From Haplomitrium mnioides (taxonomy: Eukaryota; Marchantiophyta; Haplomitriopsida; Calobryales): DNA of 34,893 bases. The translations under genes were made by a program, and so were the position numbers. The notes beneath the pieces are model-generated. The model had not been told where the DNA came from. It saw only the letters and a program-made list of their open reading frames with translations, and did not search any database. Shown here in pieces: positions 20,621 to 29,207 of the stretch (its first letter is position 1; each line of letters starts with the position of its first letter). The stretch spans positions 29,162 through 64,054 of the forward strand of contig JBNGIS010005855.1 in assembly GCA_049999725.1 (NCBI GenBank), given 5' to 3'.

Positions 20621-20953
20621 GCATCTGCGGGGGATCTAAGGAGATCCCTTGGAGTCGATTCCGTGGGGCTCTTCGGACTCGGTTCTACGGGAATCTGCGG
20701 AATCTCTTCCCGTCAGATTCCTCGGAGCTCCTTGTTCAAGTGACCGTTGTCCTTGGATTTTCCTCGACCAATTGCTGGACACGCGGCGCTTCCTCATATC
20801 CCGTGGTAACGGGATTACCTAACAGTGAAGCCACGCATCGTCATCCCCTGTTTCGAGCCAATGGCAATAACGACTATTCATCGGATCGGGCGTCGGAGGG
20901 CAGCGCGCGAGGGGAGTATATATTGTTTGTCTTCAAAATTCTTCGGGTTGATG

Positions 20954-21499
20954 CACGGGCAATTGTTGGAGAGATAGCACTGCGGGGCACGAGATTCGCG
21001 CATGGTAAGGCAGGGTGATAATCCATTGAAGGCTACGTGAAGCAAAGGTACTAGCCCAGGGGAATCGGGGGATTTAGAGGAGGACTAGGAGGAGACCCAG
21101 GTGACCTCATCCTTGCAGGCGAACCAAGGCGGAGGGTTACTGATACGATAGCACGGAAGGGGTTTTCGGTCGACTGAGAACTAAGGAGAGGCTGTCGAGT
21201 AGTGAGCTTGGGGTCTCTTGGCGTTTCACGGGCAATTGCGGCGCGACAGCGATAGCAAGAAAGGGGAATTGCGCATGGTAAGGCATGGCGATAATTCATT
21301 GAAGGCTACGTGAAGCAGAGGTACTAGCCCCAGGGGAACCGGAGGATTTAGAGGAGGACTAGGGGGAGACCCAAGTGACCTCATCCTTGCAGGCGGACCA
21401 GGGCGGAGGGTTACTGATACGATAGCACGAAAGGAGTTTTCGGTCGGCTGAGAACTAAGGAGAGGCTGCCGAGTAGTGAGCTTGGGGTCTCTCGGCATT
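20954..21499 (+). repeat. 273-bp tandem duplication within solo LTR
   Basis: Two units (20954-21226 and 21227-21499) both begin CACGGGCAATTG and carry GCGCATGGTAAGGCA, GAAGGCTACGTGAAGCA, GGCGGAGGGTTACTGATACG and GAGTAGTGAGCTTGGGGTCT. The other two LTRs have one unit. The units differ at a modest number of positions, so the duplication is not recent. Confidence 0.85.
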
Positions 21500-21874
21500 C
21501 CCTTGTGCAAGCGCATCAACCCAGAGTATTCGGAGAACACTCTGGTGTGTTAATTTTCAAGTGGATCTGAGAGGGGGGGGCTGTGCTAGTGCCGGTGCAC
21601 TGGGCATAGTAAGACCCGTCGAGGCTCGAGGGTGGAGTAGGCTACCTGCAGCTGGTAAAGTTGTCTTCCAGAGGTGGAAGTAAAAGAAACTCTCTTCCTA
21701 GCCTGAGGAAGTAAAAGCAAGGCTTCTCGCGACGGAAGTTAAAAAACTATCTGGAGTGGAGGGTGTGTGGGTTGCTGGGCTGCAGTTGTAAGGCAGCGAG
21801 ATTCACAAGGGAAGTATATATCAGCTAGAATTCCACATGGCCTTCAAGGACTCTGTTTTCTCTTGCATATATTG

Positions 21875-21880
21875 TATATA
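21875..21880 (+). promoter_or_regulatory. TATA-like box of solo LTR
   Basis: TATATA in TATATTGTATATAGG, aligned with 4258-4264. Confidence 0.35.
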
Positions 21881-22231
21881 GGTGTTGTTCATATATGTGT
21901 AGTTAGATTTCCTTTCTACATGTGTGTCCTCTTGAGTTGTTAGATTAGTGGGCATCGATTCAGCTAAGCAGACCCCGAGAACACACTTGAAGGAGGAGTC
22001 CAATCCCTTGACACAAGTTTGGTATCATGGGGGTGAATGCTCTTTGTTCCTCATCCTGTTTGCATAGTTAGAAGTTAGTGCATGTAGGGTAGTTAGAATA
22101 ATCTAGTTCAGGCCTGTGACAACCCTAAGAGGGGGAGTCCATCCTTTTGTAGTGTTCAGTTGTGCAGGTCACCAGCACCATTCTGCCCAAGCACAAATAA
22201 GGTGGCAGGGCCTAAGTCATTGGGTCATAAG

Positions 22232-22237
22232 AATAAA
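22232..22237 (+). promoter_or_regulatory. Candidate polyadenylation signal AATAAA (solo LTR)
   Basis: AATAAA in GAATAAAGTGC, aligned with 4622-4627 and 10741-10746. Confidence 0.4.
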
Positions 22238-22497
22238 GTGCAAGAATTACACACAAATCACAGCTAGGTTTAATGGATGTGGACCTGTGCATGGTTGAAT
22301 GTCTGACTTGAGTGTGAGAAGAAGAAGAGTGAGAGAAGCATACCAGGCCTATAAGGAGAGGAAGAGTCCTTAAGGTCTGAAAATGGTAACTGGCAAGAGG
22401 CCATCTCAGAAAAGAACCCGAAAGCCTGTAAAACACGTCCTCCCCTGCCTCAAAACAGGGTCTGAAAAGGTTTAAGGCCAGAAACAAGGGAGCAACA

Positions 22498-22502
22498 TTG
22501 GG
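22498..22502. repeat. Target site duplication TTGGG, right of solo LTR
   Basis: Matches TCGGG at 18692-18696 except for the second base. Confidence 0.7.
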
Positions 22503-23835
22503 CAAGCCCATATTCCATAATCTTCTTGCTTCCCTCTGCTGCAACGTAAAATACCTACAACAAAGCACTACCCAAGGATGTGCCTTCACAAGTTCTATCC
22601 TCCTTTACTGCCACAAATTGGCCAATGTGTGCAAGAGCAAACTTAGCATAGCCTTTGTGAGTTTCCTTGGTCAAATCAATCAAGGAGCCTCATTATCTCT
22701 GTGAGAAGCTGCACTCTCCATCTCCACACTGCCATATCAAACCCAACAAACGCCCATCTGCCTGACCAAAGGCAAAGGCAAAATCTATTTTCTTCTCCAA
22801 GAACTTCGTAATCCCTCCATCCCTCCATTAGGTGAGCGGGGAGGCGACCTCCCCGCTGAAGACTCCTTTTTTTTCTTTTTTCTTTTCTCGCCTCTTGCAT
22901 GGCAAAGTTCCTCATGTTTTGTCCCACTCCCCTAGTAGCTCTTTGGGTCATCCACATTACTCGGCCATAACTCCTTGTTCTTTGCGGCACCCCTAAGTTT
23001 TTTCAGCGACAAACATTGTTATTCCCAAAAACAATGCCGCCCAAGGTTAAAAAAAAAAAAAGAGAGAGAGACCCAAGAATTCCTCTTTTCTTTTTTATCA
23101 GCTGGCCCTAACTTCCCATGCACGCGAAAGTCTATTTCAACCTCCATCATTGGATGAAGGAGATCTTGGCTGTCCGCTTATCTTCCTTTTCTTTGGCTTG
23201 GTTGGTAGCTTAGGTGTTATTTCAATTAATTAATGTTTTGCATTATCTTTTGTTGTTTACTAACTCAACAATTTTCTCCCAATTCCCACAAACTATCAAA
23301 ACATATACATGTATTACAATTTTCCCAAATCCCACAAAGTACAAAACATATACCTATATACTCTGATAGCACATACACACACAATCTCACTTACAAGAGG
23401 ATGACTTTCTCTTTTCCTCCTGTCGAATCAATGTTTCTCCCTTTTCCTCCATTTGGACTATTCCAACTGTTGTTGTTGTCACCTGACCCCCTTCTTGCCA
23501 TGATTGGTACCTGTAATTTCAAGGACTTTTGCTATTCTTATAGTCATGGTTCTAGATACTAAAGAGCTTTTCTGCTTTAAATATAATAAAAATTGTTTAA
23601 AGTAAATTCTATAAAAGTCTTTTAACTGAATCTTTAAAAGTCTTTCATCCTTCTGTTTGGACAATGTCTATTGTTTGCCATTTCTGCTATTTTCTTGCTT
23701 GCTTTCTTCCTTTTTTTCTCGATTTCTTCCTCCTTTGCCTCTCCTTGCCTGCGTCTTTAACTCCCATCCTGGACCCTAACAATAAGTTGGGAGAAGAGTC
23801 CAGTGATTCGGTATGCGTCTTTTATTTTACACCAT
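22503..23835. other. No gene recognised; low-complexity tracts
   Basis: Weak open frames only (for example 22676-22990 minus), with no recognisable motif. Contains an A-run followed by GAGAGAGAG near 23047-23070, CT-rich stretches near 22860-22890, and a perfect hairpin at 22835-22857 described separately. Confidence 0.4.
22835..22857. other. Perfect 10-bp inverted repeat, 3-nt loop
   Basis: AGCGGGGAGG, loop CGA, CCTCCCCGCT. A GC-rich perfect stem in AT-rich surroundings, followed ~8 bp later by a T-rich run. It resembles a bacterial-type terminator, but this is nuclear plant DNA, so no role is assigned. Confidence 0.8.
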
Positions 23836-25313
23836 ATGGAAGCTAATGGGATGTGTACACCTGAGTAAAGGGATTTCCTGGAGAAGGATAAGAGGACAAT
23901 CTCTAAAGATACAGTGTGGGAGGATGGAGTGCCAAATAAGCCAAGTCATCGACCTTGGCAAATGCCTTCAATTGAACCAACTCCCAGAGAGCAGGTTGAG
24001 ATGAGGGTTTCATATTCCCCTTATCCAAAGCCGCAGAAGAGAGTTGGAACCAAAGTGAAGGAAATGTGGGTTTCTGAAAGTGGTTCCAGTATGTGTTGCA
24101 GCGAAGTCGCCGGAAGAGGTGACAGTGTATTCGTTGGCTTGTAGGAAGCATGGGGAGACAAAGACGATTGATATGATCGATCTCAAAGAAGGAAATGCAG
24201 ATTGGGGGAAGACTCTCAAGGAGATTGATGTCCAGAGGATGGCCGAAGGGAAAGGAAATAAGGCAGGCCCCAATTCAGATCTAAAGAGGGATTCATTGGC
24301 AAGTTTGGCTGCAATGCCAGAAGTGTTCATTGAGGTTGATGATTTGGAAGAATCCAATGTTTATTTTTCTCAAGGCAAGGAAAGAGAGATCAAGGGAGGA
24401 TCTTCCAACAATGGATGCGCCATCAACGCAAGATTTCAATATTCCCTATGTTGATCCAATGGGGGAAGAAGAGGAAGAGACCAGTGAGCCACAAGAAGAA
24501 GTTCTGAAATCTACATCGAAAGAATATTCTAATATCTTGCCAGTGATCTAGAGGAAAGGAAAGGAAGTTGCAAAATGATCTGATATAGAGGCAAAGGATT
24601 GGGAAAATACCTATCAATTGTTGAAGAGTAGAATCAAGATAAAGGAGAACAGATTGGAGAATTTAATCCGTGAGGAGCGAGAAACTTCAAAGATTCTGAG
24701 GAAGACCTTGACGCATCTGCAAAAGGAGTGAGAGCGAGAGGTAGATGAGTTGGCAAAAGTTAAGGAATTGAAGAAGACATTGGCAGCATTTGAGGCATTG
24801 ATGAAACAGTGGGAGGAGAGTTTTGCACTGGAGAAGGAAAAGCTGGCAAGAGTTACTATGGAGCTTCAAGAACAAAGGAGAAAGAGCCAGTAGCTGTTAG
24901 GAGAGAAAGCCTTGCTTCAATATGATGTTTGTAAGCTGATTGGGGATTTGGGAAATCTGGAAGAGCAAAAGAGAGTGCACAAGGCAAAAGACAAAGAATG
25001 GGTAAGGTTGTATCAAGCTCTCTAGACTTCGAAGGCAATTCAAGAGAACATGGCCAATAAATTGCAATTAAAATTGGCTGAATGGTAGAAGAATTCATTG
25101 GAGAGAGAGAAGAGGGAGTTCTCTAAAGATCTATTTAAAGATGCATACGATGCTCTAGGTTTAAAGAAAATGTGGGATAAAGTGCAACAGCTTCGGAGTC
25201 AAACACCGAATAGAATGGATATGAGTATGCAAAGGCTAGTGTTTGATCTCGATGAAGCTAATCAAGAGGTGGCCAATGTGAGAGAGCAGTTGGTGGTTCT
25301 CGAGGAGAGATGA
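23836..25313 (+). pseudogene. Decayed coiled-coil ORF, transposon-associated candidate
   Basis: ATG at 23836 begins MEANGMCTPE, then a TAA and DFLEKDKRTISKDTVWEDG. A frameshift near 24075 leads to SPEEVTVYSLACRKHGETK and MIDLKEGNADW. A second near 24390 leads into a frame that runs to TGA at 25311-25313. That last frame is strongly coiled-coil in character (RLENLIREERETSKILRKTL, KELKKTLAAFEALMKQ, FALEKEKLARVTMELQEQ, RLVFDLDEANQEVANVRE). It has six internal stops: TAG 24549, TGA 24576, TGA 24729, TAG 24891, TAG 25023 and TAG 25086. None is TAA, and all are explicable as CAG or CGA (or TGG) decay. Long C-terminal coiled coils occur in plant transposon-associated proteins. An LTR follows 413 bp downstream, so the ORF may be the internal region of a non-autonomous element. 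Confidence 0.55.
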
Positions 25314-25721
25314 TACTCAGAAGTAACAGAAGAGTTATTCCGAGTAAAACCTTCTCAAGAGGGTAGTCCAAAGTTACTGTAGTGTAGGAAACAATTTAGT
25401 ATTTACTTGTCATTTCAGTAGTGTCGGTTGCAAATTGCTAATTCTGAGTAAATATTCATTGAAGGAAATTTGGAATTGTTAAGCAATTGTATTCTATCAT
25501 CGGAAAATAGAGTAAGGAAGAGAATTTGCAAGAGTCCAAGCAAGAGAGTAGTCATGTTCTGGATGTGCAGAAAGGAACTCAAAATTGGTTGCTTTCTTGT
25601 CAATGCAAATTTGCGGATTGTCATCTGGTGAAAGAAGACAAAATCGTCCTAAGCTTTTCCAAAAATCGTCTTTGAATTGGATGTATGTTTAGAATCAGCA
25701 AAGTGACTCATGAAGGGAGTC

Positions 25722-25726
25722 AACTA
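25722..25726. repeat. AACTA, left flank of LTR
   Basis: Identical to 26744-26748. It is either a target site duplication of a solo LTR or a chance match next to a polypurine-like GAAGGGAGTC. Confidence 0.45.
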
Positions 25727-26743
25727 TGGTAGAGATGGGTATCCTAAGCCAGTTGTAGGGCCTACCTGATCGTTTGTAGGAAAGTAAGGACCCTGTTAAA
25801 TATGCAGAGGAATTAGGAAGTGAGTGGTGAGAATTAACTTTGCAGATGACGGATCTGTGAGGTTATGTTTGAGTCAATGGACTTAAAATCATTATGTCTA
25901 ACCTGGTCTTTGCTCAAGGTGCGCAGCTTAAATCCAAAATCTACAGCATAACAGAGATAAGAGAGGGTTGATTGAGAGTATAGGAGAGTAATTAAAGTTG
26001 TTGCTTGATCCTTGTGATTCGCAAGAGAGAAAACAAATTTCTCGAGGGTTGCATGAGAATAAACATGATAGCACATGTTTGTGGAAAGTGGAGTTCAAAA
26101 GAGAAAGCAAGGAAAGAGGATCTTTAAGATCCAAAGCATCTAAAGGACGCGTGTTGATCGTTAGTTGCTAACAGAAGTTATTGTGAGAGAAGGCGGAAGT
26201 AAGTTGAAATTGAATTAGTTTCAGGATCGATTCTGAAGGAGGAGAGTCAGAAGTCTGAAGAGTTTAGCGGAACGACGATCAATCTTCCCAGGGGAAAAAC
26301 AGCGTCGGACAATTGAGTTCCGAAGAGATTTCTGTCGTGTAATGGTGGGAGTCAGAAGTGATGTCAGCTAGTTTATTGTTTAGCGTCAGAGTCAATGTAC
26401 GGAGGGAGGTACAGGAAAGGACGAGCGGTCCAACTTCCGAGTTGACAATGACAAAAGATGGCAACGGAAGCGATTTCTAAGTGGAGCTTTGGAAGTGGTC
26501 TATTGAGATCAGAAAAGTCATTTCATAAATAAGTTATCTTGCTTGATTTGGTCCGTAGAAAGTTTTTGGAGTCTGATCTTTTAACTGTAGAGTCCGACTG
26601 TGATTGAGAGGTTATCTAGGAAGCTGAAATTGTAAGTTTTGCTAAGAAAGTGTGTCTTGTTTTCATATTTCCACTACCTCCCCGTGTAAAAGAACCCGTG
26701 AGAGGGTTAAATCTTGTATTTTTGGGATCTCCCCATTACCACA
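25727..26743 (+). repeat. LTR of a second family, ~1017 bp (solo or 3' LTR)
   Basis: Begins TGGTAGAGATGGG and ends CCCCATTACCACA, so it has TG...CA termini. The final ~75 bp match the LTR end at 168-242. AACTA borders both sides, which favours a solo LTR. However, GAAGGGAG, a polypurine-like tract, lies ~8 bp before the start, and a transposon-like ORF lies upstream, which favours a 3' LTR. There is no coding region inside. A TATA-like CATAAATAAG occurs near 26527. A primer-binding site does not follow. Confidence 0.5.
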
Positions 26744-26748
26744 AACTA
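26744..26748. repeat. AACTA, right flank of LTR
   Basis: Follows the closing CA of the LTR and matches 25722-25726. Confidence 0.45.
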
Positions 26749-26886
26749 CAAGATTGATTTTTTTCTCTAATGGTCATTTTTTCAATTTCCTATCATTTAG
26801 CTTTCTTTTTTTTTTGTCTATTTTACACTACCTTTTTTTCTTTCATTTTCAGTGTCTTGCTTTTAACTATTTTGATAGCTTGGAAA

Positions 26887-27250
26887 ATGTCGTCAAAAGC
26901 AATAACTCCAAAATTGGTGGAACTAAAATCCTATCGGTATACCAATGTTTTCAGGTTACTTGAACTTGTGCAACTAGCCAACAAATGGCTAGTTTGCTTC
27001 AAATCTATTAAGGACATTGAGCATCATTTGTATGTGTCTCAAGGGGAAGGTAAAATTTTTAATACAGGTATTTTGTCCAAGTTTATTTTATTTGGAAGGG
27101 CCAAAGAGCACACATTAGGCTCTTTGTAGAGTCAATGAATGGAGTCAGCCTCTACAAGATCTCAACAAAGAAGTTGTGCTTCAATGAAATGAAGCCAAAT
27201 GACCCCTTCATGTTAGACTTATAAGAGGCGTCAAAGGATGGAAAGGTACC
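26887..27250 (+). pseudogene. Unidentified coding-like fragment
   Basis: ATG at 26887 opens MSSKAITPKLVELKSYRYTN and FRLLELVQLANKWLVCFKSI, ending at TAG 27127-27129. A shifted frame then continues with SMNGVSLYKISTKKLCFNEM and PNDPFMLDL, to a GTACCT near 27246 that could be a splice donor. Composition is protein-like, but I recognise no family. A 24-bp minisatellite follows, and a TTTTTTTTCAG near 27555 could be an acceptor for the next fragment. Confidence 0.3.
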
Positions 27251-27298
27251 TAATCACAACTTTACTTTTATTTGTTGCCAATAGTTGATGCTCACAAG

Positions 27299-27475
27299 GA
27301 CTCGAGAGTTCATGTTTGCAAAGCCTTGAGAGTCCATATTGCATAGACTTGAGAGTCCATTCTAACATAGGCAAGACACCCTCTATATCTGTGGACTCGT
27401 GAGTCCATGCACCTAAGGACTATTGAGTCCAAGAGCACTTGGATTGAGGATTCTATGTGTGTGTGGACTCACTAC
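27299..27475 (+). repeat. 24-bp minisatellite, about 7 units
   Basis: Units resemble ACTTGAGAGTCCATG..CATAGG. Recognisable starts fall near 27299, 27323, 27347, 27395, 27419, 27443 and 27467, all on a 24-bp grid with one decayed unit. Several units contain small palindromes such as GGACTCGTGAGTCC (27393-27406). Confidence 0.75.
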
Positions 27476-27584
27476 AATTCAGTCAATTGTGTTTGTTCTT
27501 GTCTTTACTTTTTTGATGTAAGGTTTTTTGATTCAAACACTTTAATTTTAATTTTTTTTCAGCTTTCATAGTTTCTTTCTGATT

Positions 27585-27875
27585 TTGTCAACACATACCC
27601 ACATGCCAAGCATGTGGAAAAAGGACTTTGGTAGGTTTTCCTCCAATCAAAAGCTTTTGAAGGTTAAACTTGGGTTGACCTTAGCTCAGTGTATTTCTCA
27701 TCTTAGTGTTGCGGCATTTGCCATTGGAGAGACTAGTGGACTATCAGCTCCAAAGAAAAGAAAAACAGCCAAGCCGCACAAGGCTCAACAAGAAAGTATT
27801 CAACCATGCAAAAGAGAAAACCAGTGCCAGCACATCCAATTCATTCAAATTTGGTTTCCTCACCATCTCCCCTAA
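27585..27875 (+). CDS. Hypothetical fragment, Lys/Gln-rich
   Basis: A 97-codon open frame with LKVKLGLTLAQCISHLSVAA and a basic stretch SAPKKRKTAKPHKAQQ that could act as a nuclear signal. The alternative plus frame overlapping it ends at 27915. No domain is recognised. It may be a second exon of the fragment at 26887-27250. Confidence 0.22.
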   Translation: MSTHTHMPSMWKKDFGRFSSNQKLLKVKLGLTLAQCISHLSVAAFAIGETSGLSAPKKRKTAKPHKAQQESIQPCKRENQCQHIQFIQIWFPHHLP

Positions 27876-28079
27876 GCTCTCCTCTGCAAAATTTCTCTTC
27901 TTCCTCTTCGAGTAACTTTGAGGAAGAGGTTGAGTTTGAGCTCATGCCAAAACCACCGGCATTAGGATTAAAATGACTAGAGCACAAGGGGCTGTGTAGT
28001 TTTTAGGATATGGAAGAGGTTGATCCTCACAAAACTTTTAAAGAAGAAAATTAAATAAAATTCTCAAATCCACTATCCA

Positions 28080-28740
28080 ACATTGTAGGGTTCGTGAAGA
28101 AACAATAATAGTTTGGCTAGAGAACCTTAATATGCTATAGTCTTATTAAGAATCCTACAAAGAATTCCGTTAACTTTTTTCTGTATGACCATTGGCTCTC
28201 GGATTGTATGGCATAGTTTTCCGATGCCCAATCAAATAGTTCTTTGACTGATTTTCAATTGTGAAATTGAGAAAATGAGTTCCTCTATCTCTCACCAATT
28301 TGAACGGACACCCAAACATGCTGATAATATTGTCAAATAAAAATTCAGCTACCACTTCTACAGTACCACACTTCACTAGTTCAGCTTTTGCTCATTTAGT
28401 AGCATAATTCGTCGCCACCAAAATGTAATGATTGTGCAACCATCTGGTTGCAAGCTAAATAAGTCCAACAAAATCAATTCCCTATTTCTTGAATAGAGGC
28501 AAAGGCAAAATTGGAGTCAATGGCCAATGAGATGTTGATGTCAAATGTCTTGCCTTTTGACATGGATCACATCTTTTAATAAACTCCAACACATCTTGAC
28601 TCGTTTTTGGCCACCAGTACCGACTCTCCAAAATCTTCTCACAATATTCTTCATCACAAAATGACCTCCCTCCATATCTTCATGTACTACTGAGATCACT
28701 TTCTTTTGATTATTTTTACGACATACTTCCAAAGGACTTT
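28080..28740 (-). pseudogene. int: Integrase (broken)
   Basis: The zinc-binding region survives as VVHEDMEGGHF and, further on, VIHVKRQD with a lost Cys. The catalytic core shows VATNYATK, where family members have ATDYATKW: the first catalytic Asp is Asn (28407-28409) and the Trp is a TGA. It continues with VEVVAEFLFDNIISMFGCP and KLVRDRGTHF (second Asp at 28287-28289), and with NPRANGHTEK (Glu at 28179-28181). After a frameshift, KVNGILCRILNKTIAY and LLLFLHEPY follow, and the match then ends. The protein would insert element cDNA; the changed Asp alone should abolish that. Confidence 0.8.
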
Positions 28741-29207
28741 ATCAAAGCCCATCTTATAGAGAATTCCCTGATACAATGTATAAGGTGATATATTATATTG
28801 AAACACCACCTTTTTTCTAGAGTCAAATCATAAAGAGCAACTTGATTCCGTAGATAATCAATAATTTCTTTGAACTCTAAAACTTTTGATACTTCAAAAA
28901 GACGTTGATTCGCGAATTGATAATTCACTTGGTCCAATATTGGCTCTCCCTCCAATCTTGATAGGAAATGTACATTTGCATGGACCTTTCCAGGTCTTAT
29001 ACGCACTTCAAATTCAAACTCTTGTAACAATATAATCCATCTTACCAATCTTCTTAACAAATCAAGCTTGTTCACAATGTACTTCAATCTATTATGATCC
29101 GTATGAAAGACAAATCGATCTGCCAACAAATAATGTTGGAATTTTTTAGTTGCATAGATCATTTCCAAGCCTTCTCTTTCAGTTGTATGATAATTCCTTT
29201 CTAGCAT
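28716..29207 (-). pseudogene. RNase H domain (broken)
   Basis: The frame contains HTTEREGLEMIYATKKFQHY (catalytic Glu), FVFHTDHNRLKYIVNK (Asp), RLVRWIILLQEFEFEVRI and VHANVHFLSRLEGE, the usual linear order of Ty3/gypsy RNase H. The first Asp of the domain (YVCVDTFGTTIG) lies in the preceding frame near 29290, so a frameshift lies between them. It is followed by a tether of unconserved sequence before integrase. RNase H removes the RNA strand during reverse transcription. Confidence 0.82.

Larger units (their letters stand above)
18697..22497 (+). mobile_element. Solo LTR (3801 bp) of the same family as the 1269-11012 element
   Basis: Opens TGTCAGCCGGTGCTTTGGAG and closes GGAGCAACA, matching both ends of the LTRs at 1269 and 8016. 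It is flanked by TCGGG/TTGGG. No primer-binding site, polypurine tract or internal sequence adjoins it, so it is a solo LTR from recombination between the LTRs of a former element. It shares the full internal architecture with the 5' LTR but carries an extra 273-bp tandem duplication. By eye it is more diverged from the other two copies than they are from each other, so it represents a different insertion and probably a different subfamily. It retains more CpG sites than the other copies. Confidence 0.88.

Noticed and set aside
19949-20743. 264-codon plus-strand open frame in the solo LTR
   Set aside because: It lies across GC-rich LTR repeats, has no recognisable domain, and is not preserved as one frame in the two homologous LTRs.
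22835-22890. Hairpin plus T-run read as a rho-independent terminator
   Set aside because: Everything else indicates nuclear plant DNA; no gene ends here, and the T-run is part of a longer CT-rich tract.
27299-27475. Possible CRISPR-like array (24-bp spaced repeats)
   Set aside because: Units are contiguous tandem repeats without unique spacers and lie in plant DNA.
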